Of a DNA stretch of 64,000 nucleotides, positions 1 through 9,658 are shown piece by piece. The DNA is taken from contig JBAZBI010000001.1 in the NCBI GenBank assembly GCA_041671545.1, positions 496,001-560,000 of the forward strand. The letters are read 5' to 3'. The notes beneath the pieces are model-generated. The model saw only the letters and a list, made by a program, of their open reading frames with translations. It ran no database searches and was not told where the DNA came from. Each line of letters begins with the position of its first letter. Position 1 is the first letter of the stretch. This stretch comes from UBA1563 sp041671545 (GTDB lineage: Bacteria > Bacteroidota > Ignavibacteria > Ignavibacteriales > Ignavibacteriaceae). The position numbers and the translations under genes were made by a program.

Positions 1-2
1 CA

Positions 3-1397
3 GGAAATTTTTCCTCGTTTTCCTACGAACAAATTTATGAAATCACAAAAGTTATTGCTGGAGCAATGCATGCAGAAGGATTAGTCGATCAGAAACTTGT
101 ACCAATCTTAACGAGTAATCCGTTTGATATAATACTAACTTCTATCAGTTTATGGCGTACTAACGCGGTTCCCGTTCCGTTAAACATTCATCTCTTAAAA
201 AGCGAATTGGAAGAGCAAATAGATTTTCTTAAAGTTGAAAACATAATTTGTGAAACTAATTTTGCAAACGACTTCCCTTCACTTAAAAAATTCTCCTCCT
301 CAAATATTCCTTTAAATAAATCGATATTATCGACAGATTTCCAAGCTTCAGACACTGCAGTATTATTGTTCACATCAGGAACAAGCGGTAAACCCAAAGC
401 TGTTCCGTTGAGTTATGATAATTTATCCTCTGCTTACAATGCAGGAGATTCGGTCTTCAATTATTCGGAAAATGATTCATGGTATCTCAATCTTCCTCTT
501 TATCATATTGGGGGATTTTCAATTCTTGTGCGGGCAATTCTTGCCGGATCAAGTATCATTTTACCGGAGTCGAACGAATTAGAAACGTTAAAAAATAATT
601 TGGAAATTGTTAGACCAACTTTAGTTTCGCTTGTTCCAACACAGTTAAAACGAATTTGTGAAACTGGTGTTCGTCCGAATATAGAATTGCGCGCGGTATT
701 AATTGGCGGCGGTTTTTCAGATGAAATGATTCTTACACAAGCTGCAAATCTCGGATGTAAAATTTATAAAGTTTACGGATCGACAGAAACGTCTGCGTTT
801 GTTACCGTCTTAACTCCGGATGATATTTTTCAAAAACCGAAATCCATCGGCAAACCTCTAAAGAATGTTGAGATAAAAATATTTGATGAGCAGAGAAATA
901 TTCTTCCAGCAAATGAAGCTGGCGAAATCGGAATTAAAGCTCCTTCAATTTTTAGTAGTTACTTAAAGAACGAAACTGATTCAGATGCTGCTTTTTATAA
1001 CCAATTTTATTTGACTGGAGATTTTGGATTTTTTGATACCGATGGTTATTTGTACTTAGAAAACCGAAGGACGGATTTGATTGTGAGTGGTGGAGAAAAT
1101 ATTCCGCCAATTGAAATTGAACAAGCAATTTCGTTATTCCCAAACATTGATGAAGTTTGTGTGTTTGGATTGCCTGATAAGGAGTGGGGTGAAATTGTTG
1201 CTGCGGTTTTTTCTTCAAAAGATGGAAGTCAGTTAGAAAGTTCTGAGCTGAAAATATTTCTTAAAAAAAAACTTGCAGCTTTTAAAGTACCGAAGAGATA
1301 TTTTCAGTTAGATAGCTTACCAAAAACAGCGATCGGGAAAATAAAACGTTCCGAATTAAAGAAGCAATTTAGCCGCTCTACTTCATCTCGTACTTAG
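3..1397 (+). CDS. menE: 2-succinylbenzoate--CoA ligase (MenE), 5' end outside window
   Basis: Acyl-CoA synthetase of the ANL superfamily that activates o-succinylbenzoate with ATP and CoA in menaquinone synthesis. The frame is open back to base 3 with no stop, so the N-terminus lies beyond the window; the first ATG at 66 is internal. Visible motifs are the phosphate loop LLFTSGTSGKPKAVPLS, the A5 motif YGSTETS, the A7 motif YLTGDFGFFDTDGYL and the C-terminal lysine motif PKTAIGKIKRSEL. The MenE assignment over other small acyl-CoA ligases rests on overall style and short length, not on neighbouring men genes. The 3' end overlaps the tail of the convergent Sua5 gene by 20 bases. Confidence 0.8.
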   Translation, partial: GNFSSFSYEQIYEITKVIAGAMHAEGLVDQKLVPILTSNPFDIILTSISLWRTNAVPVPLNIHLLKSELEEQIDFLKVENIICETNFANDFPSLKKFSSSNIPLNKSILSTDFQASDTAVLLFTSGTSGKPKAVPLSYDNLSSAYNAGDSVFNYSENDSWYLNLPLYHIGGFSILVRAILAGSSIILPESNELETLKNNLEIVRPTLVSLVPTQLKRICETGVRPNIELRAVLIGGGFSDEMILTQAANLGCKIYKVYGSTETSAFVTVLTPDDIFQKPKSIGKPLKNVEIKIFDEQRNILPANEAGEIGIKAPSIFSSYLKNETDSDAAFYNQFYLTGDFGFFDTDGYLYLENRRTDLIVSGGENIPPIEIEQAISLFPNIDEVCVFGLPDKEWGEIVAAVFSSKDGSQLESSELKIFLKKKLAAFKVPKRYFQLDSLPKTAIGKIKRSELKKQFSRSTSSRT

Positions 1398-2346
1398 CAA
1401 CAGCTTTTTTTATTCTATCCATCAAAGCCACGCCAAGCCCTTCCAAAGGAAAAGGTTCAATTAAAATGCAATCAAGATGCAGATCATCTAATTTGTGTAG
1501 AGTTGAAAAGAGATTCGCCGCTGCTTCGCTCACCGAACCAGAGGGAGATAAAATTATTTCTCTATCGAAATTAAATTTAGAGAAATTTCCCTTAAAAAAT
1601 ATTGCACCGATTTTTTCATTTTTATGCTTTTCAATATTCTCAAGGGTAAGCATTAAAATCGGAGTTAGAGGTGAATAATGAAATGGAAGTTGCCCTGGTG
1701 AATTTGGGCGATCGGATTTTTTCGGGAACAAATTTATTTCCCCTATCACGTCTCTTATCAGTTCAACCGGAATTCCTCCGTGACGCAGAACAGTAACATC
1801 ATCTTTCTCAATCAATAAAATTGTTGATTCAATCCCAATACTACATTTACCTCCATCAAGGATCATATCAATTTTATCACCAAGTTGTTTCTCAACATGC
1901 ACCGCACGCGTCGGACTCAACTGACCAAAAAGATTCGCACTCGGCGCTGCAATTGGAGTGTCGCTTTTTTTTATCAACTCCAATGCTATTGAATTGTTAG
2001 GCATACGCACAGCAACGGTATCCATTCCACCGGTAACGATTGCCGGAACGTTTTGTTTCTTCGGTAAAACTAAAGTCAATGGACCGGGCCAAAATTCATT
2101 TATAAGTTCATACACTTTGTCACTTGGAATTTCGCATACTGTATGAAGTCGATCTTCACTTTCGATATGTAAGATAAGGGGATTAAAAGTCGGGCGATTT
2201 TTTACTTCAAATATTTTTGCAACGGCTACGGGATTCAATCCATCCGCCCCAAGTCCATAAACTGTTTCGGTAGGAAATGCGACTAAACCTCCCCCATGGA
2301 TTATTTCAGCAGCTCTATTTATTTGATCTCTAATTTTCTCTATCAT
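1378..2346 (-). CDS. tsaC: L-threonylcarbamoyladenylate synthase, Sua5 type
   Basis: Makes threonylcarbamoyl-AMP from threonine, bicarbonate and ATP, the first step of t6A37 tRNA modification. The N-terminal YrdC/Sua5 domain (about residues 10-200) contains GGLVAFPTETVYGLGADG and the KNRPTFNPLI motif. At 322 residues it has the additional C-terminal Sua5 domain after a linker containing SPGQLPFHYSPLTP, the hallmark that separates long Sua5 from short TsaC. Start ATG at 2346. It is convergent with menE and divergent from the small CPXCG gene. Confidence 0.93.
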   Translation of the reverse strand: MIEKIRDQINRAAEIIHGGGLVAFPTETVYGLGADGLNPVAVAKIFEVKNRPTFNPLILHIESEDRLHTVCEIPSDKVYELINEFWPGPLTLVLPKKQNVPAIVTGGMDTVAVRMPNNSIALELIKKSDTPIAAPSANLFGQLSPTRAVHVEKQLGDKIDMILDGGKCSIGIESTILLIEKDDVTVLRHGGIPVELIRDVIGEINLFPKKSDRPNSPGQLPFHYSPLTPILMLTLENIEKHKNEKIGAIFFKGNFSKFNFDREIILSPSGSVSEAAANLFSTLHKLDDLHLDCILIEPFPLEGLGVALMDRIKKAVAKYEMK

Positions 2347-2504
2347 AATTCATAAGATTATTCTTACAAATATACTCACTTCTTAAACTTGTTTCATAGC
2401 TTTATAAAAGTAAAAAGGAAGTTGTTGACTTTGATGTTTTGAAAGTGAATTTTGCTCTAGGAAATATTCTTATTTGTTACTTTTATTTACGAAAGGAAAG
2501 TTTC

Positions 2505-2699
2505 ATGCAGGTTGAAGAGGATTTGGTATGGGTTTGCCAATATTGTGGAATACATAACACTGTAGATGTTGATCTTACAATAAATGGTAAACAAGATTTT
2601 GTTGAGGATTGCCGCATCTGCAGCAGACCGAACCGTATAATTGTTTTAATAGATCAGGACGAAAACATTACTATCGAGTCAAGATATATTGATGAATAG
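2505..2699 (+). CDS. CPXCG-type cysteine-rich small protein
   Basis: A 64-residue protein with two Cys-x2-Cys knuckles, CQYCG near the N-terminus and CRICSRP about 30 residues later, followed by an acidic tail. This matches the Cys_rich_CPXG family of predicted single zinc-ribbon proteins, whose function is unknown. I chose the ATG at 2505 because GAAAGGAAAG at 2491-2500 is a good ribosome binding site; the frame can be extended upstream to 2439, but that part resembles leader sequence. It stands alone, convergent with ftsZ. Confidence 0.8.
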   Translation: MQVEEDLVWVCQYCGIHNTVDVDLTINGKQDFVEDCRICSRPNRIIVLIDQDENITIESRYIDE

Positions 2700-2742
2700 T
2701 TTTCATCAACAACAGATGAATTTGGATTACGGTTTTTATCCG

Positions 2743-4038
2743 CTAGTCCATAATCATTCTTAAGAAACTTGAACTCTCATCCTCATCCTCGTTAGGATTA
2801 TTCTTCTTATTTTTTTCTTTCTCAACATCATCCATTCTTACACTCTTAAACCGATCGAATGTAAAACCAGGAGTTACCGATTCATCTTCTTCTGGTATTG
2901 ATGCAGAAGGTGATTTTAGATTTACTCTCGCAATGGTGGGTTCGTCTAAATTATCACTCTTTACTTCATCAAAATTGAATAAGAAACTTCTCGGAGCGGC
3001 TTCGTGCCTTACACTTTTCGCTTCAGCAGAAAATGGTGAAGAAGATGATGATTTAGTACTGAAAGACTTTTTCGCATCATCAAAGCCAGTAGCAATTACG
3101 GTATAGGAAACGTAATCATTCATAGATTCTTTTTGTACGCAACCAAAGATCATGTTGCTTTCGGCACCCGTCGCATCAAAAATTACATTGTTACCATCAT
3201 AGATTTCCTGCATCGTTAGATTACTTGATCCTGTAACATTCAGTAAAACGCTCTTTGCACCTTTTATGCTGATACCATCAAGTAATGGACTTGAAATTGC
3301 TTTTTGAGCTGCTTCAACGGCTCTATTTTCTCCGCTTGCAATACCGCAACCCATAATTGCAATACCGCTTTGGTTCATTACGGAACGAACGTCGGCAAAG
3401 TCCACATTGATCAATCCTTCGACAGTAATAATGTCGGCAATACCGCGAGTTGCTTCGTATAGCAGTTCATTTGGTTTATCAAAAGCTGTGAATGCATTTG
3501 TATTTCTATCGATAATCGAAATCAATCTATCGTTTGGAATAACGATAAGACTATCTACAAATTGTTTTAATTCTTGAATACCGGATTCGGAGTTCAGCAT
3601 GCGTTGTTTTCCCTCCCATCGGAAAGGTTTTGTAACGATCGCAACTACTAACGCGCCTAAACTTTTGGCTATGGAAGCAACTATCGGGGCAGCTCCGGTT
3701 CCGGTTCCGCCTCCCATACCGGATGTAACAAAAACCATATCGGCACCGCTTAATACTTCCGCAATTTTTTCGCGGTCTTCTTCAGCAGCTTTGCGGCCTA
3801 CATTAGGATCGGCTCCGGCACCAAGTCCTTTGGTCATTTTTGTACCAATTTGAACTTTATGCTGGGCACCGTTACTTTCAAGTACTTGCGCATCGGTGTT
3901 AACGGCAACGTACTCAACACCGTTTAATCCTCGTTTAATCATTGATTCAACAGCATTACAGCCACCACCACCTACACCAACTACCTTAAGCGATGCACCG
4001 GATGATATTGAACGATCGATTGTAGCGAAATTAGCCAT
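2743..4038 (-). CDS. ftsZ: Cell division protein FtsZ
   Basis: Tubulin-like GTPase that forms the division ring. The GTP-binding signature GGGTGTG is at about residues 109-115, the N-terminal glycine loop VVGVGGGGCNAVE at 19-31, and the T7 synergy loop NVDFADVRSV at about 211-220. After the core (about residue 320) comes a Ser/Asp/Glu-rich disordered linker. The C-terminal peptide ends SSSFLRMIMD: FLR is kept, but the usual D-I-P-x-FLR context is altered. Last gene of the dcw operon, 20 bases after ftsA. No strong terminator is visible before the convergent gene ending at 2699. Confidence 0.98.
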   Translation of the reverse strand: MANFATIDRSISSGASLKVVGVGGGGCNAVESMIKRGLNGVEYVAVNTDAQVLESNGAQHKVQIGTKMTKGLGAGADPNVGRKAAEEDREKIAEVLSGADMVFVTSGMGGGTGTGAAPIVASIAKSLGALVVAIVTKPFRWEGKQRMLNSESGIQELKQFVDSLIVIPNDRLISIIDRNTNAFTAFDKPNELLYEATRGIADIITVEGLINVDFADVRSVMNQSGIAIMGCGIASGENRAVEAAQKAISSPLLDGISIKGAKSVLLNVTGSSNLTMQEIYDGNNVIFDATGAESNMIFGCVQKESMNDYVSYTVIATGFDDAKKSFSTKSSSSSPFSAEAKSVRHEAAPRSFLFNFDEVKSDNLDEPTIARVNLKSPSASIPEEDESVTPGFTFDRFKSVRMDDVEKEKNKKNNPNEDEDESSSFLRMIMD

Positions 4039-4058
4039 GTGATAACTCCATAGTTATT

Positions 4059-5303
4059 TTATAATTCATCAAAAAACTGACGGAAATTGTTCCAAATTTC
4101 TTTTGTTTTACTTTTTCTTTTTTTTGTTTCTTTTTCAATTACTTCAATTGTTTCAACTTGACTACCGGGTATTCCGCAAATCAAACCCGCAACAGTAGCG
4201 AATTCCGGTTTTTCAATTTCAATTAATCCACCGGTAGCACTTTCGAGCGGAACACCAATCCTTGCCGGTAAACCAAAAACTTCTTCAGCCAATTCCGTTG
4301 TGCCGCGTAACAGAGAACCACCACCGGTAAGTACAATTCCTGCTTTAATTTTGTTTTTAAAACCTGCATTCTTTATTTCATGATCAATCAAGGTGAAGAG
4401 TTCTCTCATTCTTAAACTGATGATCTGCGTAAGTAAGCTGATGGGGATTCTTGTATTCCCTCTTGCTCCAACACCCTTTATCAATATCTGCTCTTCTTTG
4501 ATGATCGCAGTTTCAGTAGCATAACCAAATTGTTTTTTTAAAGTTTCGGCTTCCTCGGTGATCACTCCAAGAGTTTCTCTAATGTCATTTGTAACTTGAT
4601 AACCTGCGACACCAAATACTTTTGAATGCTTAATCGCTTTGCGATGGATAATTGCTATATCCGTTGTACCACCGCCAATATCAATCAATAAAACACCAAG
4701 GTCTTTTTCACTCTCATCAAGCACTGATGAACTTGAAGCGATGGGTTGTAAAATTAATTGTTGAATCTGCAGTCCGGCTCGCTCAACAGATTTTCTAATA
4801 TTCTGAATCGCAGGAATAGATGCGAGCACTACATGGTTTGTAGCTTCCAAACGTGACCCCGACATTCCGATCGGATTTTCAATTCCGTTTTGGTAATCAA
4901 CAAAAAATTCTTCCGGAATTATGTGAAGTATCTGGCGATCCGACGGAATTCTTATTGTCCGCACATCTGCTTCCAACCGATCAAGATCATCCTTCGTAAT
5001 TTCATGCTCTTCATTAGTAATGGTCACATAATTTCTGTGACGCATACTTGTAATATGCTCTCCGGCAACTCCAACATTTACCGCAGGAAATTTTAACCCG
5101 GCACGATTTGATGCAATCGAAACTGCTGCATTTATAGCTTCGGCAGTTTTGGAAATGTTTGCAACTAATCCTCTGTGCAATCCTTCCGAAGGAGCAACAC
5201 CAAATCCCAAAATTTTGAATCGGTTCTCATCCGTTTTTTCCGCGATAACCGCGCAAACTTTTGTCGTTCCCAAATCTAAGCCGGCAATGATCTGTTTCTT
5301 CAT
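4059..5303 (-). CDS. ftsA: Cell division protein FtsA
   Basis: Actin-like ATPase that tethers FtsZ filaments to the membrane and recruits the divisome. Phosphate-1 motif AGLDLGTTKVCAVIAE at the N-terminus, SHS2 (1C) domain at about residues 85-165, phosphate-2 motif LLIDIGGGTTDIAI near residue 205, adenosine motif VLTGGGSLLRG near 322. The C-terminus EIWNNFRQFFDEL is amphipathic and fits a membrane-targeting helix. Start ATG at 5303 abuts the ftsQ stop, indicating translational coupling. Confidence 0.97.
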   Translation of the reverse strand: MKKQIIAGLDLGTTKVCAVIAEKTDENRFKILGFGVAPSEGLHRGLVANISKTAEAINAAVSIASNRAGLKFPAVNVGVAGEHITSMRHRNYVTITNEEHEITKDDLDRLEADVRTIRIPSDRQILHIIPEEFFVDYQNGIENPIGMSGSRLEATNHVVLASIPAIQNIRKSVERAGLQIQQLILQPIASSSSVLDESEKDLGVLLIDIGGGTTDIAIIHRKAIKHSKVFGVAGYQVTNDIRETLGVITEEAETLKKQFGYATETAIIKEEQILIKGVGARGNTRIPISLLTQIISLRMRELFTLIDHEIKNAGFKNKIKAGIVLTGGGSLLRGTTELAEEVFGLPARIGVPLESATGGLIEIEKPEFATVAGLICGIPGSQVETIEVIEKETKKRKSKTKEIWNNFRQFFDEL

Positions 5304-6047
5304 TTATATTCCCGCACTCTCATTAGCACCGACAAAAATATTGTTGGCATATCGTAGGTCTATGTAATTTGCATTGGTCAAAGAGATCTTACTTCCTATT
5401 TGTTTTAATAACTCATCAAGAGTATAAATTTTTTCGGCTAAATTTTGTTTACCGAGAATTATAATTGAATTGGCGCGAGTTAGTGAGAGCAGAATATCGC
5501 CGCCCTTTCGCAAATTAATTTCAGAAATCGATTGTGACAATTTCTCACTTAATTTCCTGGCAGAATTTAAGATGGTAAATGCACTTGCTAATTCACTGCT
5601 CTGTTCAATTTCTTTTGAAACGCTATTCTCAGAAAAATTTGTCAGCACCGGAAAATCGAGCACTTCCGTATTCGCAAGCACCGGAACAAATTTTTTCTCT
5701 GTGGTTACAAGGAAAAGTTTATCATTTAACAATGCAACCGCTTCAAATGACTTTTCGACGATCTCGACTTCAACTTTATTGTCTACATCCTTCACCACGG
5801 AAACATTTTTGATGTAGGGATGACGTAAAAATTTATCGCGTAACGAGGAAAGAGAATAATTCCCGACATCACTAATCTCGTTGATATTCGCGTAGAGCAG
5901 ATATTCTTTCTCCGATAACAGCTTGCAGCCTTGTAAATCAATACTTTGAAGCACTTCGCCTTCTTTTTTTTTCGATGAAAATAGTCCGATGAAAACTAAA
6001 AACAAAATTAAGAATGAAAACAACGTTATACTAACGATTTTATGCAT
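5304..6047 (-). CDS. ftsQ: Cell division protein FtsQ/DivIB
   Basis: Bitopic divisome protein that bridges early and late division proteins. One N-terminal membrane helix (about residues 5-24) follows a short cytoplasmic tail. A POTRA-like segment comes next, containing LLSEKEYLLYANI and LRDKFLRHPYIKNVSVVKD, then the FtsQ beta domain. Sequence conservation is low, as usual for FtsQ; identity is supported by size (247 aa), topology and position between murC and ftsA. murB and ddl, often found just upstream of ftsQ, are absent. Confidence 0.88.
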   Translation of the reverse strand: MHKIVSITLFSFLILFLVFIGLFSSKKKEGEVLQSIDLQGCKLLSEKEYLLYANINEISDVGNYSLSSLRDKFLRHPYIKNVSVVKDVDNKVEVEIVEKSFEAVALLNDKLFLVTTEKKFVPVLANTEVLDFPVLTNFSENSVSKEIEQSSELASAFTILNSARKLSEKLSQSISEINLRKGGDILLSLTRANSIIILGKQNLAEKIYTLDELLKQIGSKISLTNANYIDLRYANNIFVGANESAGI

Positions 6048-6061
6048 AAATAAATAAAAAT

Positions 6062-7432
6062 TTAATCTTTTAAAGTCTTAACAAATGTTTCACCATATTT
6101 CCAAATATCTCCGGCTCCTAATGTTACGATTATATCTCCATCTTTTTTTATTTCACTTAGAAACTTTGGTACATCATTTTTGTCTTTGATGTAGTGAACA
6201 TTTTTATGTCCGAACTTCTTTGCAGCTTCAGCGATCAATAAACCGGAAATACCTTCTATCGGTTCTTCCCTTGCCGGATAAACATCGGTGCAAATGAAGA
6301 TATCGCTATTAAGAAATGATCTGCCGAACTCTTGATAAAAATCTCGCGTCCTTGAGTAGAGATGAGGTTGGAAGACAGCAACTAATCTTCTATTCCAACC
6401 GGAACGAATTCCTGCCAAAGTAGCTGAAGTTTCTGTGGGATGATGTCCGTAATCATCAATTACTAAAACTTCTTTATCATATTTAACTTCAAACCTGCGA
6501 TATACACCGGTAAACGATTCGAGCGCATGTTTAATCGTTTTAAATTCCAATCCCAATTCAATACCAATAATAACGGCAACGAGTGAATTTTTAACGTAAT
6601 GCAAACCGGGATTATTCAATTTAATCTTTCCAAGTTCATTTCCTTTGTAAATCACCGTGAACGTGCTGTGAAATTCAGAATGTTTAATATCGGTTGCGCG
6701 AACATCAGCTTGAGAAGTCGTTCCGTAGGTAATAACTTTTTTGTTGATGCTGGGAAGAATGTCTTGCAATGCCGGTTCATCTAAACATAGCACAACAAAT
6801 CCATAAAACGGAACTTTATTAGCGAAAGAAATGAACGCCTCTTTAATATCATCAAGATCTTTGTAAGTATCGAGATGTTCTTGTTCCAATGTGGTTATCG
6901 CAGCAATCGTCGGCGTCAGTTTTAAAAACGTTCTATCAAATTCATCAGCTTCAACAACAATAAATTCGCCATTTCCTAATCTTGCGTTTGTTCCACCAAG
7001 TCCGCTAAGTTTTCCACCCACGATAATAGTCGGATCAATATTTCCTTCGGTTAAAACGAGTCCAACCATTGAAGTTGTAGTTGTTTTGCCATGTGTACCG
7101 GCAATACCGATTCCATATTTCATGCGCATGCATTCGGCAAGCATTTCTGCTCTTTTTATTACGGGAATTTTTCTTTCGATCGCAGCATTCACCTCAGGAT
7201 TGTCGATAGTTACTGCCGAAGAATAAACCAGCACATCGGCATCTTTCAGATTTTCCGGTTTATGTCCTTCATAAACTTGAATTCCAAGGTCCTGCAATCT
7301 TTTAGTAACTTCAGAAAAACTTTTATCGGAACCGGAAATTTCAAATCCCTGGTTAAGCAGAATTTCAGCAATTCCACTCATACCAATTCCGCCGATCCCG
7401 ACGAAGTGAACTTTTTTAATATTCTTAAACAT
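6062..7432 (-). CDS. murC: UDP-N-acetylmuramate--L-alanine ligase
   Basis: Adds L-alanine to UDP-MurNAc in cytoplasmic murein precursor synthesis. N-terminal Rossmann motif VGIGGIGMSGIAE at 11-23, Mur ligase ATP loop GTHGKTTTTS at 112-121, and the central motif EADEFDRTF. The Mur ligase C-terminal domain includes DDYGHHPTE. Length 456 aa is normal. Overlaps the end of murG by 8 bases. Confidence 0.97.
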   Translation of the reverse strand: MFKNIKKVHFVGIGGIGMSGIAEILLNQGFEISGSDKSFSEVTKRLQDLGIQVYEGHKPENLKDADVLVYSSAVTIDNPEVNAAIERKIPVIKRAEMLAECMRMKYGIGIAGTHGKTTTTSMVGLVLTEGNIDPTIIVGGKLSGLGGTNARLGNGEFIVVEADEFDRTFLKLTPTIAAITTLEQEHLDTYKDLDDIKEAFISFANKVPFYGFVVLCLDEPALQDILPSINKKVITYGTTSQADVRATDIKHSEFHSTFTVIYKGNELGKIKLNNPGLHYVKNSLVAVIIGIELGLEFKTIKHALESFTGVYRRFEVKYDKEVLVIDDYGHHPTETSATLAGIRSGWNRRLVAVFQPHLYSRTRDFYQEFGRSFLNSDIFICTDVYPAREEPIEGISGLLIAEAAKKFGHKNVHYIKDKNDVPKFLSEIKKDGDIIVTLGAGDIWKYGETFVKTLKD

Positions 7433-8546
7433 TTATTTCCTTTTCATAATTTCTTTCTGCCAAGCTTAATGCTCTGTTCGCAATTTCTTCGGAAGCATTT
7501 GGTTTTCCAAGCTTTTTGGCATTGGTTCTAATAGTTTTAAGTTGATTTTCATTTCTCATGAGCGAAAGAATTTCCGCCACAAAATTATCTTCAATATTTT
7601 TTTCTTCTAGAAGAATTGCAGCATTAGCATCAATTAAAGATTTAGCGTTGTAATATTGATGATTCTCTGCCACATTCGGAGAAGGAATTAGAATTGAAGC
7701 CAATCCGAATGAAGTTATTTCAGCAAGAGTTGTGGCGCCTGCACGTGAGATGACAACATCACAAGCTGAATAAACAAGCCGCATATCTTCAACAAAAGCC
7801 ATCACTTTACAAACATCACTTTGCAAATGTTTATAATGATCATAATATAAAGAACCCGTTTGCCAAATAATTTGTAAATCACTTTCGATTAATGATGGTA
7901 ACGATTTCGCCATCACTTGATTCAATTTCTTCGCTCCCAAACTTCCGCCTAAAAGAAGCAGTGTTTTTTTATCTTTTGAAAGATGAAGTTTCTCTAAAGC
8001 AATTTCCTTTTCCAAAAGTGATCCAACATTACGTACCGGATTTCCAGTGACAAAAAGCAATTTGTTTCTCTTAAAATATTTTTTTGAGTTTTCATAACTA
8101 ATGTGAATTTCTTGCGCAAACCGTTCAAGCAGTCTTGTTGTAACACCGGGGAAACTGTTTTGTTCGAGCAAAATTATTTTAGCACCAAAAAGATTTGCGG
8201 CGAACAGTGCTGGACCAGCAACGTAACCGCCTGATCCAATTGCTACCTTTGGTCTGAACATCAAACAATAAAACATTGATTGAAAAACACTCACCAATAA
8301 TTTTACTGGGAACAGAAAATTTTCAACAGAAAATTTTCTTGCAAAACCTTTAATCCAAATCGGTTTAAATTGAAATCCGAGTTGCGGGACGACCCTTCCT
8401 TCGATTTTTGATTTCGTACCGAGAAATATAATTTCCGCTTCCGGCTTCATTAAACGAATTTTCTCCGCCACAGCAACTGCCGGGAAAAGATGACCACCCG
8501 TTCCGCCACCGGCAAATAAAAAACGATATGGAGTAGCGGTTTTCAT
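7425..8546 (-). CDS. murG: Lipid II synthase, MurG glycosyltransferase
   Basis: GT28-family N-acetylglucosaminyltransferase that converts lipid I to lipid II at the inner membrane face. N-terminal G-loop FAGGGTGGHLFPAVAVAE at about 10-27, second G-loop LLLGGSLGAKKLNQ near 197, donor-site motif SRAGATTLAE near 268 and the ENHQYYNA segment. 373 aa is the usual size. Overlaps ftsW by 4 bases. Confidence 0.97.
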   Translation of the reverse strand: MKTATPYRFLFAGGGTGGHLFPAVAVAEKIRLMKPEAEIIFLGTKSKIEGRVVPQLGFQFKPIWIKGFARKFSVENFLFPVKLLVSVFQSMFYCLMFRPKVAIGSGGYVAGPALFAANLFGAKIILLEQNSFPGVTTRLLERFAQEIHISYENSKKYFKRNKLLFVTGNPVRNVGSLLEKEIALEKLHLSKDKKTLLLLGGSLGAKKLNQVMAKSLPSLIESDLQIIWQTGSLYYDHYKHLQSDVCKVMAFVEDMRLVYSACDVVISRAGATTLAEITSFGLASILIPSPNVAENHQYYNAKSLIDANAAILLEEKNIEDNFVAEILSLMRNENQLKTIRTNAKKLGKPNASEEIANRALSLAERNYEKEINV

Positions 8547-9658
8547 GCTGTTACAACTACTTCCTTTTCAGCTTTTTCCTTTGCACTCGTTATTCCTATA
8601 TTGATCAATATCCCAATTGAGACACACAAAATTGTCATCGAGGTTCCACCGTAACTTAGGAACGGTAATGGAAGTCCTGTAGTTGGAAGTAATCCGGAAG
8701 CTACGGACGCATTAACAAAAGCGGAAATAATAAACGAAAACGAAATTGCAAATCCTAAATATTGACCAAATAAATCTTTCGCGTTTTTTGCGATAACAAT
8801 GCCGATGAAAAACAAACTTAAATAAACGAGCAGCATAACTACTACTCCAATAAAACCGGTTTCTTCTCCAAGAATTGCAAAAATAAAATCTCCATATGCT
8901 TCCGGGAGAAATAAATTTCGTTGATTGCTGTGTCCAAATCCAACACCAATCCAATGTCCTGTTGCCAATCCAACAATTGCCTGTCTCACTTGATCGTTAA
9001 TTGCACCACCACCTTGCAAGCTTGAGATAAAAGTCATGATGCGCTCACGTGAGTGGTGGAATAACATTGCAATAGCGCCAACCGCTGATCCTGCAATTAA
9101 CACAGAAGCTGCTAAATGTTTTATCTTTGCCCCTCCAACAAAAAGGATGAGAAAGCTTATAACCAATAAAATCAATCCGCTACTCACATTCGGCTGAATG
9201 AAAATCAGACCGGTAGTAACAAAAATCCAGGCAAGTGCGTAACGCAGACCACCTTTTAGAACTTTAATGTTTTCGCCTTTTTCTTCTAACAAAGCAGCGA
9301 GGTGAACAAAGAGTGCAATCTTTGCAATGTCTGCCGGTTGGAAACTAATGAACCCTAAATCCAACCAACGATGTGCTCCTTTAATTCTTGTTGATACAAG
9401 CAACGTGAGAACAAGCATTCCCAAAACTACGAACATAACCGGCTTGGAATATTTTTTATAATAATCGTAAGGAACGAAAGCGATGATCATCATGAAAATA
9501 ATTCCGCCGAATGCTTTGAACAAGTGACTGTTGAACATATGAAATTGATCGGCAAATTTGTATCCGCTGTAAGTACTGCTCGCACTCATCACTAAGTACA
9601 ATCCAAAAAGGATTAGGAAAAAAGCTCCGAGAAATAGGAGAACGGGAAGACGTTTCAT
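8543..9658 (-). CDS. ftsW: SEDS-family septal glycosyltransferase FtsW
   Basis: Polytopic SEDS peptidoglycan polymerase that works with FtsI at the septum. Multiple hydrophobic helices run throughout the 371 residues. Conserved SEDS landmarks include KGAHRWLDLGFISFQPADIAK, with the RW..L and QP..AK elements, and the C-terminal GLPLPFLSYGGTS. Position between murD and murG favours FtsW over RodA. Overlaps both neighbours by 4 bases. Confidence 0.95.
   Translation of the reverse strand: MKRLPVLLFLGAFFLILFGLYLVMSASSTYSGYKFADQFHMFNSHLFKAFGGIIFMMIIAFVPYDYYKKYSKPVMFVVLGMLVLTLLVSTRIKGAHRWLDLGFISFQPADIAKIALFVHLAALLEEKGENIKVLKGGLRYALAWIFVTTGLIFIQPNVSSGLILLVISFLILFVGGAKIKHLAASVLIAGSAVGAIAMLFHHSRERIMTFISSLQGGGAINDQVRQAIVGLATGHWIGVGFGHSNQRNLFLPEAYGDFIFAILGEETGFIGVVVMLLVYLSLFFIGIVIAKNAKDLFGQYLGFAISFSFIISAFVNASVASGLLPTTGLPLPFLSYGGTSMTILCVSIGILINIGITSAKEKAEKEVVVTA

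Noticed and set aside
5400..6000. murB or ddl between murC and ftsQ
   Set aside because: The only gene there is ftsQ; no ligase or reductase motifs are present on either strand.
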